DNA of 7,301 nt, taken from positions 1 through 7,301 of the forward strand of contig CAMLOZ010000166.1 in NCBI GenBank assembly GCA_946481625.1. Direction: 5' to 3'. The notes under the pieces were generated by a model. The model was not told the DNA's origin, did not search any database, and was given only the letters and a program-made list of their open reading frames with translations. Of the stretch, positions 1 to 6,565 are shown in pieces (position 1 is the stretch's first letter; the number at the start of each line of letters is the position of its first letter). Both the position numbers and the translations under genes were made by a program. Source of the stretch: an uncultured Haloferula sp. Its GTDB lineage: Bacteria > Verrucomicrobiota > Verrucomicrobiae > Verrucomicrobiales > Akkermansiaceae.

Positions 1-2663
1 ATACCCGCCTCTACTTCAACCGCGTCGCGAACACCACCCTGCTCACCCGTACCGACAATCCCGGCACTCCCGGTGGAGCGAATTCCACCTACCTGCCCAA
101 CGCCGGTCCCACCTTCACCCGCTTCTCCCACTCGCCGGTCGTCCCGGATCCCGGCGAACCCGTCACCGTCAGCGCCCGCGCCACCGACCCGGATGGTCTC
201 GGCTCCTTCACCCTCCACTACAACGTGGAAGGCGGCCCCACCGTCTCCCTTCCCATGACGCTCGGCAGCGACGGCCTCACCTACACCGCCACCATTCCTG
301 GCCAATCCGCTGCCACCGTCGTGCGCTTCCACGTCTCAGCCACCGACAGCCTCCTCGCCAGCTCAACCTTCCCCGCCGATGGCGCGGACTCCCGCGCGCT
401 CTACCAAGTCAACGACGGCCTCGCCGCGACCAACGGCCGCCACAATCTCCGCATCATCATGGCCCCCGCCGACGAAGCCTTGCTCTATCAGACCAACAAC
501 CTGATGAGCAACGAACGCCTCGGCTGTACCGTCATCTACGACGAGCACGAGACCTACTACGACGTCGGCGTCCGTCTGAAGAGCAGCCAGCGCGGTCGCC
601 CCGTGGACTCCCGCGTCGGCTTCAGCGTCGGCTTCAACCGCGACCAGCTCTTCCGCGGCGTCCACCGTACCGTTTCCATCGACCGCTCGGAGGGCCAGAA
701 TCCCGGCTGCCAGGAAATCCTCTACGACCACATGATGTACGCCAGCGGCAGCATCCCCGCCGAGTACAACGACCTCTGCAAGGTCATCGCCCCGAACCCC
801 GCCCACACCAGCTCCGCCATTCTCCAGCTCGCCCGCTATGGCGATGTCTTTCTCGACTCCCAGTTCGATGGCGGCAGCGATGGCACCGGCTACGAATACG
901 AGCTGATCTACTATCCGCTCACCACCGATGCCAACGGCTTCAAGCTGCCCCAGCCCGACAATGTCGTCGGCACCGACCTGACCAATCTCGGCAGCAGCAA
1001 GGAGAACTACCGCTGGAACTTTCTCCTCGAGAACAACGAGGACGTCGACGACTACTCGCGCATCATCGCCGCCTCGCAACAGTTCGCGAAATCCGGCACC
1101 GCCTTCGAAGCCGGCCTCTCCGACATCATCGACATCGACCAATGGCTCCGCGCTCTCGCCTGCTCCTGCGCCAGCGGGGCGGGGGACTCCTTCTACGCGA
1201 ATGCCAATCACAACGGGATCTTCTACGCGCGCCCGGACGGACGCGTCCTCTACTTCCCGCACGACATGGATTTCTCTTTCAGCGCCACCCGCGACATCTT
1301 CGAAAATTCCGAGCTCCAGAAGCTCGTCGCCGATCCCCTCCGCAAGCGCATCTACCTCGGCCACCTCCACGACATCTGCACCCGCGTCTTCAACCAGACC
1401 TACATGCAGCCGTGGACAATTCACTACGGCAGCCTGCTCCCCGGGGAGGACTTCAGCGCCCACCTAAACTACATCACCACGCGCTCGGACTACATCCTCT
1501 CGCGCGTCGATCAGGAGATCGCACCGCTGACCTTCGCCATCACCACCAACGGCGGCGCGAACTTCACCACCGGCACTAGCCCGGCCATCCTCGCGGGCAA
1601 CGGCTGGGTGGACATCCGCAACATCCGCCTCGCCGGTTCCACCGTGCCGCTCCAGGTCACATGGACCACGGCCACCACCTGGCAGATCGCCGTGCCTCTC
1701 ACCTTCGGCTCGAACGTGATCTCCCTCGAAGCCCTCGACTTCGCCGGCAACGTCGTCGGCACCGATACCATCACCGTCAACAACACCGGTGGCATCCAAG
1801 TGCCTTCGCCGACCACCCTCGTCGTCTCCGAGATCTACTACAATCCCCCCGGCAGCGGCGAAGACACCGAGTACGTCGAGCTCATGAATGTCTCACCCAC
1901 CTTCACGCTCGACCTCAGCAACGTGAACTTCAACACCGGAATCACCTGCTCTTTCCCCGGCAATACCCACCTCGCGCCCGGCGGCCGCATCCTCTTCGTG
2001 AAAAACACCGCCGCCTTCAATGCCGCCTTCGGTACCGGCAAGCCTATCGGAGGCACCTTCCCGAACAGCCTCGACAACTCCGGCGAACAACTCGTCCTCC
2101 GCCGCGCGAACGGCACCGTGCTTCACAACTTCACCTACCTCACCACGCCCCCATGGCCCGTCGAGGCAGATGGCGACGGCTACTCGCTTGTCCTCGTCAA
2201 TCCCTCCTCCGCCCCGCCCCCTGGCGATCCCCTGAGCTGGCGCGCCAGTGCCGTCGCCGGCGGCTCCCCGGGCCTCGCGGACACCGAGAGCTACGCCTCG
2301 TGGAAGGCCGCCAATGGCAACCTCCCCGACGATGAGGACACCGATGGCGACGGCATCGGCAACCACCTCGAATACCTCCTCGGCGGAAACCCCGGCGTCG
2401 CCGAGCAGGACCTTGTGCCCCTCCTCACCATCGAGCCGAACGGGGCCTTTCTCATGTCCGTCACCCGCCGTGTCGCCGCGGAGAATGCCTCCGTCCTCCC
2501 GCAGTCATCGACCAATCTCTCCAGCTGGGCGACCGCCACGGGCTACCAATTCCTCTCGAACGAACGCCTCCCCGGCACCCCCGCGCGCGACCTGCTCACC
2601 TTCCGCGTCGTCCCGCCTGCGAACGCCCCCCGCTTCTACGCCCGCTTCTCCTTCACGCCTTGA
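1..2663 (+). CDS. CotH kinase family protein with lamin-tail domain and calcium-loop C-terminal module (5' partial)
   Basis: The frame is open from the window edge (first whole codon at base 3) to the TGA at 2661-2663, giving 886 visible residues. The N-terminus and any signal peptide lie outside. The GTG at 225 is internal, because homologous-looking sequence continues upstream of it. Visible residues (numbered from base 3): an Ig/fibronectin-like beta region at about 40-115; a CotH kinase domain at about 145-505; a second beta linker at about 510-595; a lamin-tail domain at about 603-735 beginning VVSEIYYNPPGSGEDTEYVEL; a DEDTDGDGIGN loop at 777-787 followed by EYLLGGNP; and a beta-rich tail ending RFYARFSFTP. 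CotH hallmarks are SIDRS (225-229), DIDQWLRALA (377-386), the HN of NANHNGIFY (400-408) and YFPHDMDFSF (417-426), whose aspartates should bind metal. CotH proteins are atypical protein kinases. In Verrucomicrobiota these large forms are probably secreted or surface proteins, but their substrates are unknown. Family assignment is firm; role and location are inferred. Confidence 0.9.
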   Translation, partial: TRLYFNRVANTTLLTRTDNPGTPGGANSTYLPNAGPTFTRFSHSPVVPDPGEPVTVSARATDPDGLGSFTLHYNVEGGPTVSLPMTLGSDGLTYTATIPGQSAATVVRFHVSATDSLLASSTFPADGADSRALYQVNDGLAATNGRHNLRIIMAPADEALLYQTNNLMSNERLGCTVIYDEHETYYDVGVRLKSSQRGRPVDSRVGFSVGFNRDQLFRGVHRTVSIDRSEGQNPGCQEILYDHMMYASGSIPAEYNDLCKVIAPNPAHTSSAILQLARYGDVFLDSQFDGGSDGTGYEYELIYYPLTTDANGFKLPQPDNVVGTDLTNLGSSKENYRWNFLLENNEDVDDYSRIIAASQQFAKSGTAFEAGLSDIIDIDQWLRALACSCASGAGDSFYANANHNGIFYARPDGRVLYFPHDMDFSFSATRDIFENSELQKLVADPLRKRIYLGHLHDICTRVFNQTYMQPWTIHYGSLLPGEDFSAHLNYITTRSDYILSRVDQEIAPLTFAITTNGGANFTTGTSPAILAGNGWVDIRNIRLAGSTVPLQVTWTTATTWQIAVPLTFGSNVISLEALDFAGNVVGTDTITVNNTGGIQVPSPTTLVVSEIYYNPPGSGEDTEYVELMNVSPTFTLDLSNVNFNTGITCSFPGNTHLAPGGRILFVKNTAAFNAAFGTGKPIGGTFPNSLDNSGEQLVLRRANGTVLHNFTYLTTPPWPVEADGDGYSLVLVNPSSAPPPGDPLSWRASAVAGGSPGLADTESYASWKAANGNLPDDEDTDGDGIGNHLEYLLGGNPGVAEQDLVPLLTIEPNGAFLMSVTRRVAAENASVLPQSSTNLSSWATATGYQFLSNERLPGTPARDLLTFRVVPPANAPRFYARFSFTP

Positions 2664-2702
2664 GATCGACTCCTCGCACATCAACGGCTTTAATCGGCGC
2701 GC

Positions 2703-3230
2703 GTGCGCGAACTGATCCTGAATGAAGAGATCTACCAACGGGTGATCGGCGAACTCGTGCCGCAGGCGCGCCGTTTTCTCTGGATCGTCACCGCCGATAT
2801 CAAGGACCTCCACGTCCCCACCGGAAGACGCTCCGTGCCTTTCCTTAAGGTCCTCGCCGACCTCGTCGAAAGCGGCGTCGCCGTCCGCCTCATCCACGCG
2901 AAGGAACCCGGCCCCCGCTTCCGCACCGACTTCGACCGCTACCCCGTTCTCCTCGAAAGCGACCTCTTCGAGCGCGTCCTCTGCCCCCGCGTCCACACCA
3001 AGGCCGTCATCGCCGATGGCAAGCGCGCCTTCGTCGGCTCGCCCAACCTCACCGGTGCCGGCATGGGCGCGAAGCATCCCGACAAGCGCAACTTCGAAGC
3101 CGGCTTCCTCACCGACGAACCCGTTGATCTCAAGAAGCTCGCCGCCTGGGTCGATGAACTCTTCCTCGGCGAATTCTGCGGCCGCTGCCGCCTCCGCGAC
3201 CGCTGCCCCGATCCCCTTGACGCCCATTAA
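2703..3230 (+). CDS. phospholipase D-like protein, single HKD motif, C-terminal cysteine cluster
   Basis: The protein has 175 residues and starts at GTG 2703. An in-frame TAA at 2691-2693 blocks any earlier start, and no purine-rich ribosome-binding site is visible. The motif H98-x-K100-x4-D105 followed by G112-S113-x-N115 is a complete HKD active site of the phospholipase D superfamily, which cleaves or transfers phosphodiesters through a phospho-histidine intermediate. Only one HKD copy is present, as in small Nuc-type endonucleases that build the active site by dimerising. The N-terminal half (LWIVTADIKDLHVP, then VRLIHAKEPG at about 61-70) fits the Rossmann-like PLD core. There is no signal peptide or membrane segment, so it is probably cytoplasmic. 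The C-terminus carries C159-x2-C162-x5-C168, and C94 lies just before the HKD motif; these could bind zinc or an Fe-S cluster. The gene lies 39 bp after the CotH stop and 38 bp before the next start. Lipid versus nucleic-acid substrate cannot be decided from sequence. Confidence 0.8.
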   Translation: MRELILNEEIYQRVIGELVPQARRFLWIVTADIKDLHVPTGRRSVPFLKVLADLVESGVAVRLIHAKEPGPRFRTDFDRYPVLLESDLFERVLCPRVHTKAVIADGKRAFVGSPNLTGAGMGAKHPDKRNFEAGFLTDEPVDLKKLAAWVDELFLGEFCGRCRLRDRCPDPLDAH

Positions 3231-3268
3231 ACCTCGTCACCTTCCCGCGACTACGTCATCCTGCCCCC

Positions 3269-4204
3269 ATGGCTCCCGCCTCGACCCTCCTCCGTCGCAT
3301 CGCCCTTTCCGTAGCGGCCTGCCTCTCCCTCGCGCCTCTGCATGCCGAGCCCGACCATCCCCTCAAGCCCCTCCTCTGGAAGATCGAAGGCCCCGCTGTC
3401 GAGAAGCCCGCCTACCTTTTCGGCACCATCCACATCGGCAAGACCGCCGCCGCGAAACTCCACCCCGTCGCCGAAAAAGCCTTCAACGAATCCACCTCGT
3501 TCCACGCCGAGTGTTCCTTCGATCCCGCCACCCAGACCGCTTCCATCGGCATGGTCACTCGCACCGATGGCAAGGAGCTCTCCGAATCCATCGGCCCCGA
3601 TCTGTCCAAGCAGGTCGAAGCGGAGCTCAAGCACATCAACCCTGCGCTCGATACCACTCCGTTCCAGACCGTGAAGACCTGGTATGTCGCCTACATGCTT
3701 CCGATGCTCTCCTACATGCTTGACGGCTCGATGCCCCTCGACATGGACCTCTGGAACCGCGCCGAGAAAGCAGGAAAGAAAACCGCCGGTATGCAGACCC
3801 CCGAGGAACAGGCCATCGGCTTCCAGGAACTCACCGAGGCCGAACAAACCACCCTCCTCAAGAACACCCTCGCCTCGATGAAGAAGGCCCGGAAGGAGAA
3901 GAAGGATCCCATGGCGGATCTCGTCACCGCCTACATCAGTGGCGATGTCGAGCGCATCGAGGCGGAGGCCGCCAAAACCATCGAGGAAACCTTCCACGGC
4001 GAGGACAAGGAACTCGGCGAGCGCATCATCAAGCGCATCCTCACCGATCGCGATGCGATCATGACCGATTACATCGATGCCGCGTTAAAGAAGTCCCCCG
4101 CCGAGATCCACTTCTTCGCCGCCGGTGCCGCCCACTACACCGGCAAGGAAAGCGTCCGCGTCCGCCTCGAGAAGCGGGGCTACAAGATCACCCGTGTCGA
4201 ATAA
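3269..4204 (+). CDS. TraB/GumN family exported protein
   Basis: The protein has 311 residues, a usual length for bacterial TraB/GumN proteins. The start at ATG 3269 is chosen because it places a signal sequence at the N-terminus: R9-R10, a hydrophobic run I11-L21 and a likely signal peptidase I site after LHA (26|27). V15-A16-A17-C18 also matches a lipobox, so a lipoprotein is a possible alternative, although the hydrophobic stretch before C18 is only seven residues. Family landmarks are YLFGTIHIG (49-57, with G52 and H55), HAEC with E81, GMQTPEEQ (174-181) and the C-terminal FFAAGAAHYTG (282-292, with G286 and H289). In the related TIKI proteases the paired GxxH motifs and glutamates form a metal-dependent protease site, so peptidase activity is possible but not shown for GumN-type members. 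The middle (about 185-250) is lysine- and glutamate-rich and probably helical. Expected location is the periplasm or outer envelope. It may be co-transcribed with the PLD-like gene. The stop lies 39 bp from the stop of the convergent oxidoreductase. Confidence 0.85.
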   Translation: MAPASTLLRRIALSVAACLSLAPLHAEPDHPLKPLLWKIEGPAVEKPAYLFGTIHIGKTAAAKLHPVAEKAFNESTSFHAECSFDPATQTASIGMVTRTDGKELSESIGPDLSKQVEAELKHINPALDTTPFQTVKTWYVAYMLPMLSYMLDGSMPLDMDLWNRAEKAGKKTAGMQTPEEQAIGFQELTEAEQTTLLKNTLASMKKARKEKKDPMADLVTAYISGDVERIEAEAAKTIEETFHGEDKELGERIIKRILTDRDAIMTDYIDAALKKSPAEIHFFAAGAAHYTGKESVRVRLEKRGYKITRVE

Positions 4205-4259
4205 GGCGGGGACCCCTCTCTGAGATGTTTGGCTGAGGGCGGCCTAACAAATCCCCGCC
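4205..4259. terminator. possible bidirectional terminator: nested inverted repeat at a convergent junction
   Basis: GGCGGGGA at 4205-4212 is the exact reverse complement of TCCCCGCC at 4252-4259, with 39 bases between the arms. Inside this loop, CCCTC (4214-4218) can pair with GAGGG (4235-4239). The left arm begins directly after the TAA of the TraB/GumN gene; the right arm lies in the last codons of the opposing oxidoreductase gene. Position suits a shared terminator, but the loop is long and no T-run follows either arm, so this is weak evidence for intrinsic termination. Confidence 0.35.
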
Positions 4260-5263
4260 ACATTCTCTCGTCCCGCCACCTCCGCCACGATCCCGTAGCT
4301 CCGCTTCCGGTCTTCATGTCGGTAGAATCCCGAGTGGATCATCAGCTCGTCCGCCTGCGTGACCTCCACCAGTTTCTCCAGCTCCTCTCGCACCGTCTCC
4401 GGCCCGCCGATCACCGCCGCGCCGAGATGCTCCTGCACCGCCGCCTTCTCCGCCGCGCTCCAGCGTCCGTCCAGACTCGTGATCGGCGGTGGCACCGGCG
4501 TTGGCGCATGCCGGATCAAGTTCAGCACCTGCTGCTGCACCGATGTCGATAGAAAGCGCGCCTCCTCGTCGCTCCCCGCCGCGATCACCGGTACGCCCAC
4601 CATCGCATACGGTTCCGGCCAGCGCCCGCTCGGCTGGAAGTTCGTCCGGTAAATCTCCAGCGCTTCGAAAAGCAGGCGTGGCGCGAAGTGCGCGGCAAAC
4701 GCAAACGGCAGCCCCAGAAACGCCGCCAGCCTCGCGCTGAAGGTGCTCGATCCCAGCAGCCACACCGGCACGTTCGAATTCGCACCGGGAATCGCCTTCA
4801 CCCGCTGCGCCGGATTCGGCCTTCCTAACAGGGCGATCAACTCCTGCACCTGATCCGGAAAATCATCCGCCGCATTCGGATCGCGCCGCAGCGCCCGCGA
4901 GGTCGTCTGGTCCGTGCCTGGCGCACGTCCCAGTCCCAGATCGATCCGCCCCGGATACAGTGCCTCCAGCGTCCCGAATTGCTCCGCGATGACCAGCGGC
5001 GAATGGTTCGGCAGCATGATCCCGCCCGACCCCACCCGGATCGTCTTCGTCCCGGCCGCCACATGCCCGATCAGCACCGCCGTCGCCGCGCTCGCGATCC
5101 CCGGAATGTTGTGGTGCTCCGCCAGCCAGAAACGGGTGTAGCCCAGCGCCTCCACATGCCGCGCCAGATCCACGCTGTTGCGAAAGCTATCCGCGACCGT
5201 CCCGCCCTCGATGATCGGGGATAGATCGAGGACCGAGAGCGGGATGTCGCGGATAGTTTTCAT
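4244..5263 (-). CDS. luciferase-like (LLM class) flavin-dependent oxidoreductase
   Basis: The protein has 339 residues from ATG 5263-5261 to TAG 4246-4244, full length for the family. It belongs to the bacterial-luciferase-like TIM-barrel superfamily, which uses reduced FMN (F420 in some relatives) to oxidise or reduce small organic substrates. Supporting stretches in order: [11 protein letters not shown] (10-20); [15 protein letters not shown] (44-58); the signature [20 protein letters not shown] (77-96); the [14 protein letters not shown] segment (106-119); [15 protein letters not shown] (167-181); and the C-terminal [13 protein letters not shown] with ADELMI (304-309). This pattern matches the 'luciferase family oxidoreductase, group 1' subgroup that includes E. 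coli YhbW; the substrate is unknown. There is no signal peptide, so it is cytosolic. The alkene reductase gene lies upstream on the same strand across a 174-bp gap, so a separate promoter is possible, though none is convincing. The leader has no Shine-Dalgarno sequence and is pyrimidine-rich instead. Family is secure; reaction is not. Confidence 0.92.
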   Translation of the reverse strand: MKTIRDIPLSVLDLSPIIEGGTVADSFRNSVDLARHVEALGYTRFWLAEHHNIPGIASAATAVLIGHVAAGTKTIRVGSGGIMLPNHSPLVIAEQFGTLEALYPGRIDLGLGRAPGTDQTTSRALRRDPNAADDFPDQVQELIALLGRPNPAQRVKAIPGANSNVPVWLLGSSTFSARLAAFLGLPFAFAAHFAPRLLFEALEIYRTNFQPSGRWPEPYAMVGVPVIAAGSDEEARFLSTSVQQQVLNLIRHAPTPVPPPITSLDGRWSAAEKAAVQEHLGAAVIGGPETVREELEKLVEVTQADELMIHSGFYRHEDRKRSYGIVAEVAGRENVAGIC

Positions 5264-5291
5264 CGGAAGGCGGAAAGGTTGTTCGGAAAGG
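5264..5291 (-). repeat. short CCTTTCCG direct repeats in the leader of the luciferase-like gene
   Basis: On the + strand CGGAAAGG occurs at 5271-5278 and 5284-5291, with a related CGGAAGG at 5264-5270. Read on the gene strand, this places CCTTTCCG, CCTTTCCG and CCTTCCG immediately before the ATG. The block occupies the place where a purine-rich ribosome-binding site would normally sit. Its function is unknown and it could be chance in a short leader. Confidence 0.3.
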
Positions 5292-5390
5292 ATTCAACGC
5301 AATCGATCAACCGCGGAATCGTGTGGTGGTGACTACGGAATCAGAAGAAGCACCTTCGGCCCAAATCTCATCCATTCCGGCCGGACTGTT

Positions 5391-5422
5391 TTATCTGCGT
5401 GCATCCCGTCCATCTGCGGTTG
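5391..5422 (-). repeat. degenerate 9-10 bp tandem repeat, CGCAGAT type
   Basis: Read on the - strand this segment divides into about three units: CGCAGATGGA, CGGGATGCA (one base short of CGCGGATGCA) and CGCAGATAAA, preceded by AAC. The two exact CGCAGAT cores lie at 5418-5412 and 5399-5393 in + coordinates. It sits in the 174-bp gap between the alkene reductase and luciferase-like genes. From memory, similar phrases of CGCAGAT and CGCGGAT units recur in intergenic regions of Verrucomicrobiota and some other phyla, which suggests a dispersed genomic repeat rather than a gene-specific site. That comparison was not checked here. Confidence 0.45.
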
Positions 5423-5437
5423 AATTCTTTTGCTGTC

Positions 5438-6508
5438 TCACGCCACCTGCGCGACTTCCTCCATCGCCGGATAATCCGTGTATCCCTCAGCCCCCTTCGC
5501 ATAAAAGGTCGCGGCATTCGGCTCGTTCAACGGCACCCCCGCCTTCAACCGTTCCGGCAGGTCCGGATTGGCAATGTACAGCCTGCCATACGAAATCGCA
5601 TCCGCCTCCCCCTTCTCTAACAAATCCTCGCCCTCTTCCTCCGTCAGCTCCTGGTTGGCGATGAAGGCCCCCGTGAAGGAATTACGGATCCCCTTGCTGA
5701 ACCGCGGCGACTTCAGCGCTTCCCGCACGAAGAGAAAAGCGATCCCCCGCGCGCTGCACTCGCGCGCCACATGGCCGTAAGTTGCGGCCGGATCCGAGTC
5801 GCCGTTGCCGTTCTCCGGCAGGGCGGGGGAGAGATGCAGCCCCACCCGGTCCGCACCCCACACCGAGATTGCCGCATCCACCGCCTCGAGCATGAAACGC
5901 GCACGATTCTCGATGCTGCCGCCATAGGAATCCGTCCGTTTGTTGGTCTCGTCGTTCAGGAATTGGTGCGGCAGATACCCGTTCGCCCCGTGAATCTCGA
6001 CCCCGTCGAAGCCCGCTTCCTTCGCGTTCTCCGCCGCCTTGCGATAGTCTTCGATGATCCGCGGAATTTCCTGCAACTCCAGCGCCCGCGGCACCTCGTA
6101 GGGCTTCTGCGGTCGCAACAAACTCACGTGTCCCGGCTGCGCCAGCGCACTCGACGACACCGGCTGCTCCCCGTTCAAATAGTACGGATCCGAGATCCGC
6201 CCCACGTGCCAGAGCTGCGCGATGATCCGTCCACCCGCCTCGTGCACCGCTTTCGTCACCAGCTTCCATCCTTCCACCTGCTCGCGCGACCACAGGCCCG
6301 GCGTGTCCGGATAACCCACGCCCATCGGCGAGATGGACGTCGCTTCGGACAGGATCAGCCCCGCGGTCGAACGCTGGCGATAGTACTCGGCCATCAGCGC
6401 GTTCGGCACGCGGCCTTCGCTCGCCCGGCAGCGCGTCAGCGGTGCCATGATGATACGGTTCGGCAGCTCCCAGGCGCCGATCTTCACAGGTTGTTGCAGC
6501 AGTGACAT
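5438..6508 (-). CDS. alkene reductase, Old Yellow Enzyme family (NemA-like)
   Basis: The protein has 356 residues from ATG 6508-6506 to TGA 5440-5438, matching the length of N-ethylmaleimide reductase-type enzymes. These FMN-dependent cytosolic enzymes use NAD(P)H to reduce activated C=C bonds (enones, maleimides), and some also reduce nitro compounds or nitrate esters. Landmarks: LPNRIIMAPLTRCRAS (15-30), with T25 at the flavin; AEYYRQRSTAGLILSEAT (40-57); AQLWHVGRIS (97-106); VEIHGANGYLPHQFL (170-184), giving the substrate-binding H173/N176 pair and Y178; RTDSYGGSIENRARFMLE (191-208); ISYGRLYIANPDLPERL (305-321); and the GAEGYTDYP C-terminal segment. One residue differs from the best-known members: RVGLHLSP has His225 where E. 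coli NemA has the flavin-contacting Arg. The gene follows the SDR gene by 57 bp on the same strand and may share its transcript. The start is supported by the usual N-terminal family sequence LLQQPVKIG; no clear ribosome-binding site precedes it. The identification is strong; the natural substrate is unknown. Confidence 0.95.
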   Translation of the reverse strand: MSLLQQPVKIGAWELPNRIIMAPLTRCRASEGRVPNALMAEYYRQRSTAGLILSEATSISPMGVGYPDTPGLWSREQVEGWKLVTKAVHEAGGRIIAQLWHVGRISDPYYLNGEQPVSSSALAQPGHVSLLRPQKPYEVPRALELQEIPRIIEDYRKAAENAKEAGFDGVEIHGANGYLPHQFLNDETNKRTDSYGGSIENRARFMLEAVDAAISVWGADRVGLHLSPALPENGNGDSDPAATYGHVARECSARGIAFLFVREALKSPRFSKGIRNSFTGAFIANQELTEEEGEDLLEKGEADAISYGRLYIANPDLPERLKAGVPLNEPNAATFYAKGAEGYTDYPAMEEVAQVA

Positions 6509-6524
6509 GATTCTGAAATTCGTG
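6507..6524 (-). repeat. short-period CACGAAT-type repeat remnant overlapping a start codon
   Basis: On the - strand two 9-bp units adjoin: CACGAATTT (6524-6516) and CAGAATCAT (6515-6507). The last two bases of the second unit are the AT of the alkene reductase ATG. Strings of CACGAAT units are, from memory, another common intergenic motif in the same kinds of genomes. With only two imperfect units here, the call is tentative. Confidence 0.3.
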
Positions 6525-6565
6525 GTTCTCGTTCTCTAAATCCCAAAGCTCCGGTCGTCCCGTCG

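Noticed and set aside
225..227. GTG as the start of the CotH gene
   Set aside because: The same frame is open to the left edge and reads plausible beta-domain sequence; starting here would cut through the Ig-like region and leave no signal peptide.
363..1463. Long open frame of 366 codons on the - strand, opposite the CotH gene
   Set aside because: Its product is low-complexity Ala/Val/Gly/Glu/Asp sequence with no recognisable fold. It arises from the strong C-ending codon bias of the CotH gene, which has clear domains in its own frame.
3251..3997. Open frame of 248 codons on the - strand opposite the TraB/GumN gene
   Set aside because: Gly/Leu/Glu-rich shadow product with no recognisable domain; the + strand gene has a signal peptide and family motifs.
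5376..5385. Perfect 10-bp palindrome TCCGGCCGGA in the gap before the luciferase-like gene
   Set aside because: A short GC-rich palindrome is likely by chance in this composition, with no second copy or promoter context to support an operator.
5264..5437. Possible sigma-70 promoter for the luciferase-like gene, with TTGATC as -35 on the - strand
   Set aside because: No TATAAT-like hexamer lies at 16-18 bp from it, so a promoter call cannot be supported.
5771..6505. Open frame of 244 codons on the + strand opposite the alkene reductase
   Set aside because: Arg/His-rich shadow translation with no motif; the opposite strand encodes a full OYE.
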